Part shown: positions 1 through 8,154 of the stretch, one piece after another
Position numbering within the stretch: the stretch's first letter is position 1
How the letters are laid out: each line of letters starts with the position of its first letter
Origin: an uncultured Gammaproteobacteria bacterium
GTDB taxonomy: Bacteria > Pseudomonadota > Gammaproteobacteria > GCA-2729495
Length of the DNA stretch: 64,000 bases
Direction: 5' to 3'
NCBI GenBank assembly: GCA_947258805.1
Contig: CAMYJV010000004.1
Span: 1-64,000 of the forward strand
Position numbers and translations under genes: made by a program
The notes under the pieces: model-generated
What the model was told of the DNA's origin: nothing
Database searches by the model: none
The model's input: the letters and a program-made list of their open reading frames with translations, nothing else

Positions 1-38
1 AGGGTTAATGCCAGGTATTTACCGCCCTTACTACTGCG

Positions 39-260
39 ATGGCGAACTTCGACGGCTTTCCGAAATATGACCTGTACGACACCATCGATTATCCCGACTG
101 GAGTGTGCCCTTCACGCGCGAGGTGGAACACAACGGCACGCGGCTGATCTACAACGGGGTCCCGGTCGGCACGTACAACGAACCGCTGGTCCGTGCCTAC
201 GTGGAGGCCATCGACGACGTGATGTCGCAGGGTTCGGCGTCACCTGCGATGGCTAAGTAA
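39..260 (+). CDS. small hypothetical protein, 73 aa
   Basis: An open frame of 73 codons begins with ATG and ends in TAA. An in-frame stop lies at 6-8, so the frame cannot extend far to the left. No convincing Shine-Dalgarno lies in front of the ATG. The product is acidic and aromatic-rich at its start (DLYDTIDYPDW) and looks like a folded-domain fragment (LIYNGVPVGTY) rather than random sequence. There is no signal peptide or membrane segment. I do not recognise the family. It could be the C-terminal remnant of a longer gene broken by a frameshift left of the window. Confidence is low. Confidence 0.35.
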   Translation: MANFDGFPKYDLYDTIDYPDWSVPFTREVEHNGTRLIYNGVPVGTYNEPLVRAYVEAIDDVMSQGSASPAMAK

Positions 261-419
261 AGTGATTGACCGGCCCCCACCTCACGCCGACACGGGGAAC
301 GTGACCTGAGTCAGGCGGCAACATACTGCGCAGTGCTAGCCTTGACCACCCACACCACCGGGAAGCCCGCTGCTACAAGGCACTGACGGCAACCCCGGAA
401 TCAGCGGAGGATCTGAAAG

Positions 420-986
420 ATGCACTACGGATACCTGGCCGCGGCGCTCCTGGTCACGCTGAGCGTGACGCACCCAACGCTGGCCTCAGAGCATGAGGAG
501 CAGCGCTCCAAAATCAACGTGCAGCTCGGCGGTGCCTCGGGTGAAGCCAGCCAGGCCGAGCAGCCGCAGAACAACTCCTGGGGCGTTTCCCTGCGCGGCA
601 ATCAACAGCAACAGAATCAGGAACAGGGCGTGGAACCCGGCCTGTCGGAGCTGACCCTGACGGTCTACGGTGGCGTGGGCCGCCGCGAGCGGGGCAAGCC
701 CTTTGGTCCGGTCTACGACCGGCGCGGCCGGGCCACGGAACTCGATGTGACGACGGAGCTGGAAACATGCCCGGACGGAAACACGCGCGTCAACGCGCTG
801 CGCATAGGCACCTGGCGCTACAAGATGGATGGCAGCTGTGATGACTTTCGCCGCAGCGGCCACATCAGCGTGAGCCTGGATGGCGGCAACACCGTGGTCA
901 CCACCAGGGCGGATGACAAGAAATCCCAGGGTGACAATGCGCAGATCCGTTGCGATGCGTCCACCTGGACCTGCCGCACCGAATAG
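420..986 (+). CDS. secreted hypothetical protein, 188 aa
   Basis: The start is supported by a GGAGGA ribosome site at 406-411, nine bases before the ATG. Residues 1-22 form a signal peptide (short N-region, hydrophobic core, cleavage near TLAS). The mature protein has a Q/N-rich stretch around residues 55-70 (NQQQQNQEQ) and four cysteines in its second half (ETCPDG, GSCDDF, IRCDAS, TWTCRTE), consistent with two disulfides in a periplasmic or secreted protein. No family recognised. It stands alone between a 159-base upstream gap and the cytochrome gene downstream. Confidence 0.7.
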   Translation: MHYGYLAAALLVTLSVTHPTLASEHEEQRSKINVQLGGASGEASQAEQPQNNSWGVSLRGNQQQQNQEQGVEPGLSELTLTVYGGVGRRERGKPFGPVYDRRGRATELDVTTELETCPDGNTRVNALRIGTWRYKMDGSCDDFRRSGHISVSLDGGNTVVTTRADDKKSQGDNAQIRCDASTWTCRTE

Positions 987-1049
987 CCCGGGCACCAGCC
1001 CGCCCGGCGTTGCTATGCTTGCCGCCTGGTCCGTTTTGCCGAATGGAAA

Positions 1050-2006
1050 ATGGTGGGTAACCGGGTGGCGTCAGACACTATTTTTTTTGCCGGGTCTAAT
1101 CGCTGCCCTGGCCGATGCGCAAGGCAACTTCTGTCTGCAATCTTGATGGCGCTGGTCCTGCTCGGCCCCGCCACCAAAGCCTGGGCCGACTCCCACGAAG
1201 CGCGCGACGCGGCGGTCGTTCGCGGCGAGTACCTGGTGCGTGCCGGTGGCTGCATCAGCTGCCACACGGCGAAAGGTGAAGACGCGGTGCCGCTGGCCGG
1301 CGGCCACCCGCTGGAAACGCCCTTCGGCACGTTCTATGCGCCAAACATCACGCCGGATAAAGCCACCGGGATCGGCGCCTGGACGGATGGAGAATTTCTG
1401 AACGCTTTCTGGGAAGGGGTCGGGCCGGGCGGGCGGTATTATTTTCCCGCGTTCCCATTCCCCGCCTATACCGGGATCAGCAAAGAAGACCTGCTGGCCA
1501 TTAAGGCCTACCTGTTCAGCCTGGAGCCCGTGCGCAGCGAAAATACCGCGCACGAATTGCCGTGGTACCTCGACACGCGGCTTGCCGCCGCCGCCTGGCA
1601 GCTGCTGTTTTTCGACAGCGAGCGCTTTACAGCAGATGGCGACCGGGAAGCCACGTGGAACCGTGGCGCTTACCTGGTCCGCCATCTGGGCCACTGTGGG
1701 GAATGCCACTCACCCCGGGGCCGCTTCGGCGCAACCCTCGCCGACCAGGAAATGGCGGGCGGTATCGGTGCCGACGGCAAGACCGTGCCCAACATCACCC
1801 CAAACCGCGACGACGGCATCGGGCGCTGGTCGGCAGACGACCTGGCCCTGTTCCTGGAACTGGGCATGATGCCCGACGCTGACTTCGCCGGCGGCAGCAT
1901 GTCGGCCGTGATCGACGACAACACCAGCCAGCTGACGCCGGAAGATCGCGCAGCCATCGGGGTCTATCTCGAATCGCTGCCCCCACTGCCCGACTACAGC
2001 CCGTGA
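1050..2006 (+). CDS. diheme cytochrome c
   Basis: The protein has two covalent haem sites, C68-I-S-C-H72 and C216-G-E-C-H220, each in a class I cytochrome c domain. The spacing resembles the cytochrome subunits that accept electrons from membrane alcohol or gluconate dehydrogenases. A signal peptide lies around residues 22-47 (RCARQLLSAILMALVLL..AWA), which places the protein in the periplasm. The N-terminus is uncertain: ATG 1050 gives a long N-region, and ATG 1146 would leave a signal without a basic N-region. Its stop overlaps the GTG start of the next gene (GTGA), so the two are translationally coupled. No dehydrogenase partner lies next to it. Confidence 0.85.
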   Translation: MVGNRVASDTIFFAGSNRCPGRCARQLLSAILMALVLLGPATKAWADSHEARDAAVVRGEYLVRAGGCISCHTAKGEDAVPLAGGHPLETPFGTFYAPNITPDKATGIGAWTDGEFLNAFWEGVGPGGRYYFPAFPFPAYTGISKEDLLAIKAYLFSLEPVRSENTAHELPWYLDTRLAAAAWQLLFFDSERFTADGDREATWNRGAYLVRHLGHCGECHSPRGRFGATLADQEMAGGIGADGKTVPNITPNRDDGIGRWSADDLALFLELGMMPDADFAGGSMSAVIDDNTSQLTPEDRAAIGVYLESLPPLPDYSP

Positions 2007-2911
2007 GCAGGCAGGCATTGCGGACGCCGGAAACGCGCTTTGCAGGGCTGCCCGAGTATCCGTACCAACCCAATTACGTGGAACTGCCGGATCCGGTATT
2101 CGGCAGCCTGCGCATGCACTACCTCGATGAAGGGCCACCCAGCGGGCCCCCGGTGCTGCTGCTCGCCACCCAGGGGTGCTGGTCTTACATTTACCGGCAC
2201 ATGATCCCGCCGCTGACGGCGGCCGGACACCGGGTGATTGCGCCCGACTACATCGGTTTCGGCAGGTCCGACAAGCTGCCGCACACGGACGATTACACCT
2301 TCCAGCGACATATCGACTGGAACATTGCCTTTCTAGACGCCCTGGAACTGCGCAACATCACCGGCTACCTGTTCGACTGGGGCGGGTTTTTCGGCCTGCG
2401 CATCGCGGCCGAACGGCCGGATATTTTCTCGCGCCTGGCCCTGAGCAATACGAGCCTGCCCCACGGCGAATCGCCCGGTAGACGATGGTTCCTGCAGTGG
2501 CGCGAAGAACAGTTCGCGAAATCGCACTTCCCACAGGGCGAAATGGTGAACGAAGGCACGTGGCGCGAACTGTCACCCGAAACCATTGCGGCCTTCGACG
2601 CACCGTACCCGGACGAAAGCTACAAGACCGGACCGCGACGCTTCCCGATGATTCTGCCCATCTCTGCCGACGACCCTGCGTCGCCGGCCAACACGGCCGC
2701 GTGGGAATTGCTGGGCCAGTGGACCCGACCCGTGCTCACCTTGTACAGCAAGGCCTTCGAAGGTTCAGCGATGGGACCGCAGCGAATACTCGACCACATT
2801 CCGGGCTGCGCCGGCCAGGCTCACGCGCTGCTGGAGAACGCAAATTTCTACATCGTGGAAGATCAGCCGGAAGAACTCGCGCGGCGGCTGATCGACTTCG
2901 CGGCGGCCTGA
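2003..2911 (+). CDS. haloalkane dehalogenase-like alpha/beta hydrolase, catalytic His absent
   Basis: The overall sequence follows the haloalkane dehalogenase pattern: RVIAPDYIGFGRSDK, then FDWGG with the nucleophile D125 and the halide-contacting W126. Two hallmark sites are altered. The oxyanion motif (L-H-G-[EN]-P-x-W) reads L-A-T-Q-G-C-W at 54-60. The C-terminal catalytic His motif (A-G-H-F-L-Q-E-D) reads A-N-F-Y-I-V-E-D, with F282 where His is expected. Length (302 aa) is normal and the frame is intact, so this is substitution, not decay. It starts with GTG overlapping the cytochrome stop. Dehalogenase activity is doubtful; it may be a pseudoenzyme or use altered chemistry. Confidence 0.8.
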   Translation: MSRQALRTPETRFAGLPEYPYQPNYVELPDPVFGSLRMHYLDEGPPSGPPVLLLATQGCWSYIYRHMIPPLTAAGHRVIAPDYIGFGRSDKLPHTDDYTFQRHIDWNIAFLDALELRNITGYLFDWGGFFGLRIAAERPDIFSRLALSNTSLPHGESPGRRWFLQWREEQFAKSHFPQGEMVNEGTWRELSPETIAAFDAPYPDESYKTGPRRFPMILPISADDPASPANTAAWELLGQWTRPVLTLYSKAFEGSAMGPQRILDHIPGCAGQAHALLENANFYIVEDQPEELARRLIDFAAA

Positions 2912-2918
2912 TCGCGGC

Positions 2919-3659
2919 TCAGTCCAGCAGCAGGTACTCGATGGTGGAGACCACGCGCACGGTTTTTTCCACCTGTTGCTGAGCCGGCATACCGGGCGCG
3001 TTGTCCCGCGCCAGGATCTGAAATACGCCCTGATTGGCACGGCGAATGCCGCCCAGCGCGCTGGCAGAATCCAGGGCGAACTGCTCGGCCGCCTCGCGCG
3101 CGTTCGCGGTCGCTTCTGCAATCATTTGCGGCTTCAGCCCCACCAGGCCGGTGTAGAGATACGCGGGGCTGTTGCCGGCAGGACCGCGTTCGCTCGACAA
3201 CACTACGCCGGCGTCTACCAGTTCGCCCACCTGCTGACTGGCCGCGCGAATGCGCGGCACGTCGCGCGAGCGCACGCTGACGGTTTGCGCCACGATGAAG
3301 CGATCGTTCACGGGGCCCGAGCGGTACGCCTGCGCGTACAGATCGGTGACCTGTAAATCCTGCAGCTCGATGTCTGTTTCCGGAATCCCGGCGCCGGACA
3401 GAAAACGCAATACTGCGCCCTGCTGCTTCGCGACCTCGCCCTGCACCTGGCTGAGTTCCGCGCCGGTGGCCACGACACGCAGCGGCCAGATGGCGAGATC
3501 TGCTGTCACCGTGCGCTCGGACACCCCTTTCACCGTCACGAAGCGGTCGAGCTGCCGGCCCTCACTGAACCCGGTGCCCACGAGCCAACCGGCCACGGCG
3601 AGCCCTGCCGCTATGACCGCAGCCGCTGCAACGTTCGAGTTTGGGCTGGACTGCGCCAT
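2919..3659 (-). CDS. SIMPL (DUF541) domain envelope protein
   Basis: ATG at 3659 gives a hydrophobic N-terminal segment (residues 9-27, AAAAVIAAGLAVAGWLVG) acting as an anchor or uncleaved signal. A full SIMPL/DUF541 domain follows, from VTVKGVSERTV to the end. This family (Escherichia coli YggE, Brucella BP26) is periplasmic; its molecular role is unclear, with reported links to oxidative stress. A longer GTG start at 3713 is open but would overlap the upstream gene. It follows the DUF4404 gene by 16 bases in the same direction and converges with the dehalogenase-like gene 7 bases away. Confidence 0.8.
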   Translation of the reverse strand: MAQSSPNSNVAAAAVIAAGLAVAGWLVGTGFSEGRQLDRFVTVKGVSERTVTADLAIWPLRVVATGAELSQVQGEVAKQQGAVLRFLSGAGIPETDIELQDLQVTDLYAQAYRSGPVNDRFIVAQTVSVRSRDVPRIRAASQQVGELVDAGVVLSSERGPAGNSPAYLYTGLVGLKPQMIAEATANAREAAEQFALDSASALGGIRRANQGVFQILARDNAPGMPAQQQVEKTVRVVSTIEYLLLD

Positions 3660-3675
3660 CGGCCGGCTGAAAGAT

Positions 3676-3951
3676 CTAGATGCCGAGCCGGCCGAGGGCG
3701 TCGACGATTTCACCCAGGATGCCCGCCAGCCTGGGATGCTCCGCTTCCAGGCGCACAGCGGCGGTCTCTACCCGTTCCACCGCCGAGTCGCGCGACTCGG
3801 CCGGCGGCGCCGCGTGGCCCACCAGCTCTTCGATATCGCCCGTGAGTTCGCGCAACAGATCGCGGCCTTCCTCGTCAACCCGGGGGGCGCGTTCAAGCTC
3901 GTCGTGCAGGCTGCTGACTAGCTCGCGCAATCTTTCTCTGGGCATGCTCAT
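3676..3951 (-). CDS. DUF4404 family protein
   Basis: A 91-residue, largely helical, acidic protein beginning MSMPRERLRELVSSLHDELE with the family's ending pattern (HPRLAGILGEIVDALGRLGI). DUF4404 proteins are short gammaproteobacterial cytoplasmic proteins of unknown function, usually 80-90 residues, so the length fits. No signal peptide or cysteine. It lies upstream of and in line with the SIMPL gene and is probably cotranscribed with it. Confidence 0.75.
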   Translation of the reverse strand: MSMPRERLRELVSSLHDELERAPRVDEEGRDLLRELTGDIEELVGHAAPPAESRDSAVERVETAAVRLEAEHPRLAGILGEIVDALGRLGI

Positions 3952-4010
3952 TCCTGCCGGTCAGTCGTGTTCTAAGACTATATTAAAGCCCGCAGCGCCT
4001 CGGGGTGCAG

Positions 4011-4469
4011 TCAAACGTGGTCCACCGGGATTGCGGTGGTGAACTTCAGCTGCTCCATGGAGAAGCTGGAGCTGACGTCGGAAAACTCCACGGCCTCGAT
4101 GAGCCGCCGGTAAACGGCGTCCCAGCCGTCAATGCTGGGCACGACTACCCGCAGCAGGTAATCCACGTCGCCGCTCAGCCGGTGAGCCTCGACAATCTCA
4201 GGCGTGGTGGCGATCGCGCGGCGGAAGCGCTCCAGCCAGTCGCCCGAGTGGCGGCTGGTGCGCACCGCAACAAACACCGTCACGCCCACGTTCAACTTCG
4301 CATGGTCCAGCAGTGCGACCCGCTGGCGGATGTAGCCTTCCTGTTCCAGGCGTTGCACGCGTCGCCAGCACGGTGTGGTGCTGAGACCAACCTGCTCGCC
4401 GAGCTCCGCGGCCGTGTACATGGCATTTTCCTGCAGTAGCGACAGGATTTTGCGGTCTTTGGCATCCAT
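4011..4469 (-). CDS. Lrp/AsnC family transcriptional regulator
   Basis: A 152-residue protein with the Lrp winged helix-turn-helix at residues 1-60 (DRKILSLLQENAMYTAAELG, then the recognition region LSTTPCWRRVQRLEQEGYI) and the RAM/AsnC ligand-sensing domain after it (GDVDYLLRVVVPSIDGWD). These regulators form octamers and usually sense amino acids. The gene is divergent from a thiol dioxygenase across a 134-base AT-rich gap, so a local role controlling amino-thiol catabolism is likely; this is inference from position. Confidence 0.9.
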   Translation of the reverse strand: MDAKDRKILSLLQENAMYTAAELGEQVGLSTTPCWRRVQRLEQEGYIRQRVALLDHAKLNVGVTVFVAVRTSRHSGDWLERFRRAIATTPEIVEAHRLSGDVDYLLRVVVPSIDGWDAVYRRLIEAVEFSDVSSSFSMEQLKFTTAIPVDHV

Positions 4470-4487
4470 AGCGTTTTATTTTCAAAA

Positions 4488-4516
4488 TTGGTTTATTAAG
4501 AGCATTATATTCTAAT
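4488..4516 (+). promoter_or_regulatory. putative sigma-70 promoter for the thiol dioxygenase gene
   Basis: Within the AT-rich divergent gap (4470-4603), TTGGTT at 4488-4493 and TCTAAT at 4511-4516 are 17 bases apart. The -10 matches TATAAT at 5 of 6 positions. Transcription would start near 4523, giving an 80-base leader. This is also where binding by the divergent Lrp-type regulator is expected. Confidence 0.4.
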
Positions 4517-4603
4517 TTATCTGGTTTTCTGAGCAATAGTCGCAACCATTATTCAGGCTCGCTTTGCTAAGCTTTTCAGCGACTCACGGAAGGACCCGAA
4601 GAG

Positions 4604-5182
4604 ATGGCTACCAGCTTCAGCATCACCGATACCCACGCGCCGTTGCCGAGCTTTATTGCGGCGCAGCGGCCTGCCATTCGCGACCTGGCGACAAGCATCG
4701 CCACCCTGGCGGAGGCGGTTCCAGAGACCGAACTGCCGGCGGCGGTCGCCAGCGCGCTGCAGCCGTTTCTGGGCCGCGCGGACCTGCTTGACCCACGCCA
4801 TACCCGGGGCGCTGCTGATCAATACCGCCGCCATCTCCTGTATGCCGACCCGCTGCGCCGCTTCAGCATCCTGGCCCTCGTGTGGCGGCCAGGGCAGCAC
4901 ACCCCGGTTCACGGGCACACGGCCTGGGGCTCGGTAGGCGTGCACCAGGGCTGCCTGGAGGTTCGCAATTTTGACCTGGTGGATGCGGGCAGCGGCCTGT
5001 TGTCGTGCATCGAGCAGCGCTGCACGCAGGCGGTCGTCGGCGAGATATCCTGGGTCAAGACCGGGCTGGGCGATATCCATCGCCTCGCGTGCGCCGCCGG
5101 CGACGGCGCAATTTCCATACACGTCTACGGCCGCGACCTGACCCAGGATCCGGGCAGCATCAACATCACGCTGCCACACTGA
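4604..5182 (+). CDS. cysteine dioxygenase-type thiol dioxygenase (cupin)
   Basis: A cupin-fold non-haem iron enzyme of the cysteine dioxygenase/3-mercaptopropionate dioxygenase family, which converts a thiol to a sulfinic acid with O2. The 3-His iron site is visible: H103 and H105 in TPVHGHTAWG and H159 in GDIHRLAC. The segment QYRRHLLY (73-80) places Arg where cysteine dioxygenases have their carboxylate-binding Arg and mercaptopropionate dioxygenases have Gln, so cysteine is the better substrate guess. Length (192 aa) is typical of bacterial members. Divergent from an Lrp-family gene, which probably regulates it. Confidence 0.85.
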   Translation: MATSFSITDTHAPLPSFIAAQRPAIRDLATSIATLAEAVPETELPAAVASALQPFLGRADLLDPRHTRGAADQYRRHLLYADPLRRFSILALVWRPGQHTPVHGHTAWGSVGVHQGCLEVRNFDLVDAGSGLLSCIEQRCTQAVVGEISWVKTGLGDIHRLACAAGDGAISIHVYGRDLTQDPGSINITLPH

Positions 5183-5289
5183 GTTTTACATAACGCACAC
5201 AAACCCCTGTCCGCGTGCCTGCGATCACAGTCGCACCCGGCATGCCCCTGCTAAAGTGGTAAATCACCAGTTCAGCAGGCCCACGCACC

Positions 5290-6459
5290 TTGGCCGACCA
5301 ACTGATTCCACTGCCCTGCGACCGCCTGGAAACAGGCATGTATGTCGCGGAACTCGATCGCTCCTGGCTACATACGCCGTTTGCCGGGCCGGGCATGCTG
5401 TTGTCGTCAAACGAGCAAATCGAAGCCCTCGCCCGCTGCTGCCACTACGTCTATATCGACCCGCAGCGCAGTGAAGCGGCAGCGCTCCCGACCCTGCAGG
5501 GCAGCACGACCTCGCTGCCTGCATTGGCGAACGGCAGTTTCACCGCCGCACGCAACACGCTGGCCGAGGTGGTACAGCAACTCGCAGCGGCCGTGCAGGA
5601 TGCCCGGCACCACGGCCGGGTAGAGCTGGCGCCGCTGCAGCGTGCCGCCAGCAGCCTGGTCAGCGAGGTGCTGCGCCACCGGGAAGCCTGCCTGTGGTTG
5701 ATCCGCTTGAACGGTGCCCGCGGGCTGCTTTACAGGCGCGCCCTCGGCACGGCGATACACGCAATCGTGTTCGGCCGCCAGCTCGGCCTGGACCACACTG
5801 AACTCTGTCACCTCGCCCAGGGCGGCCTGCTGCTGGACATCGGCAAGATCACCGTGCCGGTCCCGATTCTGGCCAAACCCAGTGAGCTGAACAGCGCTGA
5901 GCGCTGGTTTATCGACCGCCACGTGCAGCAGGGCTTTTCCATGGTGCGGCTCAGCGACACCGTGGATACGCGAGTCACGGAAATGGTGCTCGGCCACCAT
6001 GAACGTATCGACGGCAGCGGCTACCCGCGGCGGATAGCGGGCACGGAAATTCCGCTGTTTGCTCGTATCGCAGGCATCGCCGATACCTTCGACGCCATCA
6101 CGTTGAACCGCCGCTACGCGACCGCGATGTCAGCCCACGACGCGTTGCGCTATCTGAACCACGAGCGAGGCCAGCGCTTCGATGCCGCACTGGTGGACGA
6201 ATTCGTCCATGCGCTGGGGGTTTACCCTACCGGCACGCGGGTACAACTGGTGGACGGCAGTGCCGGCATCGTCTGCGCACAGAACCCCGAGTGGCCCCTG
6301 CGGCCGACGGTGCTCCTCACCCACGGCCCGGCAGGCAAGCGCCTCGAGCCGCCGCGGCTCCTGCCATCGGGCCTGGGTGGCCATATCGCCCGGGCCCTTG
6401 ACCCGGCGCCGCCCGAGCACGAGGCCGCGGCACTGGAGCGCGCCATTGCCGAACGCTAG
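5290..6459 (+). CDS. DUF3391/HD-GYP domain protein (c-di-GMP phosphodiesterase family)
   Basis: Residues 1-70 are the DUF3391 region (RLETGMYVAELDRSWL), followed by an HD-GYP domain. Visible metal-site residues are H157, D183, H211 and H236-H237, with the GYP signature at 244-246 (HHERIDGSGYP). The expected HD doublet reads Leu182-Asp183, so one metal-ligand His is missing; the other HD-GYP protein in the window has the same change. The start is TTG at 5290, because the first in-frame ATG would cut into DUF3391. Family role is hydrolysis of c-di-GMP; activity here is uncertain. Confidence 0.85.
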   Translation: MADQLIPLPCDRLETGMYVAELDRSWLHTPFAGPGMLLSSNEQIEALARCCHYVYIDPQRSEAAALPTLQGSTTSLPALANGSFTAARNTLAEVVQQLAAAVQDARHHGRVELAPLQRAASSLVSEVLRHREACLWLIRLNGARGLLYRRALGTAIHAIVFGRQLGLDHTELCHLAQGGLLLDIGKITVPVPILAKPSELNSAERWFIDRHVQQGFSMVRLSDTVDTRVTEMVLGHHERIDGSGYPRRIAGTEIPLFARIAGIADTFDAITLNRRYATAMSAHDALRYLNHERGQRFDAALVDEFVHALGVYPTGTRVQLVDGSAGIVCAQNPEWPLRPTVLLTHGPAGKRLEPPRLLPSGLGGHIARALDPAPPEHEAAALERAIAER

Positions 6460-6519
6460 CTGAGAGCGCCCGTGCGAGCCGCCTTTGCGGCATTGCCGGC
6501 ACTTGTGGGACATTGAGGC

Positions 6520-7230
6520 ATGGCTTCGGCTTCACGAGATACCCTTATGCCTGCCGTTGAGCTCTACAGCTATGCCGCCTGCCCGTTCGCCCAACGCACG
6601 CGCATGGTGCTGGCCGAAAAGGCTATCGAATATGAACTGCACGAAGTGGACCTCGCCAACAGGCCGCACAACTGGCACCAAATTTCGCCTACCGGCAAGG
6701 TGCCGCTGCTGCGCCATAACGGCGCCACCGTCTACGAATCGACCATCATCAACCAGTACCTGGACGAGGTCTTTGCCGAACCTCCGTTGATGCCTGACAC
6801 GCCGTTGGGCCGCGCCCAGGCGCGCATCTGGATGGATCACTGCGACCACCGCTTCCTGCCAGTGATGCACAAGCTGATGTGGCAGAGTGATGGCGAAGAC
6901 AAGCGCGCCGCGTCGCTGGACAAGGCCCTCGATGCCCTGCGCGAACTCGAGAATCGCGGCCTCGCCGAGAGTGGCGCCGGGCCATACTGGTTCGGTGAGC
7001 GTCCCAGCCTGGTGGATTTCCAGTACTTGCCGTTCTTCGAACGCCTGCCCGTTTACCAGGAACTCTGTGGCCTCGATTGGCCCGTCGACTGCGCGCGCCT
7101 GAACACCTGGTTCGACGCGATGTGTGCGCGCGACAGCGTGCGTCCGACCCTGCGAAGCGCCGACGAGCACCTCGCGCAACAGCGGCGACTCATCGAGCGC
7201 ATTTCCGCCGCGCGGAAAAGCGCGGCCTGA
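6520..7230 (+). CDS. glutathione S-transferase family protein
   Basis: An N-terminal thioredoxin-like domain with a Cys-type active site (AACPFAQRTRMVL), the cis-Pro/glutathione-contact region (GKVPLLRHNGATVYESTIINQYL), and an all-helical C-terminal domain. The CPFAQR motif resembles omega/lambda or stringent-starvation-like GSTs, which favour thiol transfer over conjugation. ATG 6520 is used, with GGGA nine bases upstream; ATG 6547 is an alternative that removes nine non-conserved residues. The sirtuin gene follows after 3 bases, so the two are probably cotranscribed. Confidence 0.85.
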   Translation: MASASRDTLMPAVELYSYAACPFAQRTRMVLAEKAIEYELHEVDLANRPHNWHQISPTGKVPLLRHNGATVYESTIINQYLDEVFAEPPLMPDTPLGRAQARIWMDHCDHRFLPVMHKLMWQSDGEDKRAASLDKALDALRELENRGLAESGAGPYWFGERPSLVDFQYLPFFERLPVYQELCGLDWPVDCARLNTWFDAMCARDSVRPTLRSADEHLAQQRRLIERISAARKSAA

Positions 7231-7233
7231 TTC

Positions 7234-8073
7234 GTGCCGGCAATCGAGTCACTGGCAGATTTCTGCCACCAGCACCCCCGTCTGCTGGTGCTGACAGGTG
7301 CAGGCTGTAGCACCGCATCGGGCATTCCCGCTTACCGCGACGATACCGGCCAGTGGCAGCACCCGCGACCCGTCCAGTACGCGGACTTCCTGGGGAGCGA
7401 CAGGGTTCGCCAGCGCTACTGGGCCCGCAGCGCCGTGGGCTGGTCGCGCATCGCGCGCGCCCGGCCCAGCCCGGTCCATTCAGCGCTGGCCCAACTGGAA
7501 GGCGACGGCCGAGTCACCCACCTGGTGACACAGAATGTCGACGGCCTGCACCAGGCGGCCGGGTCCCGGCGAGTCACGGATCTGCACGGGCGGCTGGACC
7601 AGGTGCGCTGCCTTGGGTGCGGAGCGTCACAGGATCGCGACGAGTATCAGCAGGCGCTGGACGCGGCCAACCCCCGCTGGTCGCCCACGGCCCGGCCTGC
7701 CCCTGACGGCGATGCGCAACTCACCGATGCGGATTACGCGGGCTTCACTGTTCCCCCCTGCCACAGCTGCCGCGGCGTCGTGAAGCCCGATGTGGTGTTC
7801 TTCGGCGAAACGGTGCCGAAAACGCGGGTAAATGACGCGATGAAGGCGTTAAGTATCGCCGATGCGTTACTCGTGGTGGGCTCGTCCCTGATGGTCTACT
7901 CGGGGTTCCGTTTCGCCCGTGAGGCCCACCGGGCGGGGATCCCGATCGCAGCCGTGAACCGCGGTCACACCCGGGCCGACGAGCTGATCCGGGTGAAATA
8001 CCCGGGTGATTGCAACGCAGCATTGCCGGCGCTCCGCCGCGCGCTTCAAGGGGCACCGGCCACGGAAGCGTGA
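7234..8073 (+). CDS. Sir2 family NAD-dependent protein deacetylase
   Basis: The NAD-binding motif GAGCSTASGIPAYRD (22-36), TQNVDGLH (99-106) and catalytic H118 (LHG) are present, as is a zinc ribbon with C126-x2-C129 and C176-x2-C179. The GxGxS-T-x-SGIP-x-YR pattern is that of class II (SIRT4-like) sirtuins, which remove acyl groups from lysine using NAD. The start is GTG at 7234, three bases after the GST stop. Length (279 aa) is normal. Its targets cannot be inferred. Confidence 0.9.
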   Translation: MPAIESLADFCHQHPRLLVLTGAGCSTASGIPAYRDDTGQWQHPRPVQYADFLGSDRVRQRYWARSAVGWSRIARARPSPVHSALAQLEGDGRVTHLVTQNVDGLHQAAGSRRVTDLHGRLDQVRCLGCGASQDRDEYQQALDAANPRWSPTARPAPDGDAQLTDADYAGFTVPPCHSCRGVVKPDVVFFGETVPKTRVNDAMKALSIADALLVVGSSLMVYSGFRFAREAHRAGIPIAAVNRGHTRADELIRVKYPGDCNAALPALRRALQGAPATEA

Positions 8074-8154
8074 TGTGCAGCAACGTCGCGGCCTTGCCCT
8101 CTCTACTAGGCTAAGGGAATCACGGGTGCGCCATCGTCTGGCGCCAGGGCACGG

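Noticed and set aside
486..995. Long minus-strand open frame opposite the secreted protein at 420
   Set aside because: Mirror-frame artefact of high GC; the plus strand has the ribosome site, signal peptide and Cys pattern.
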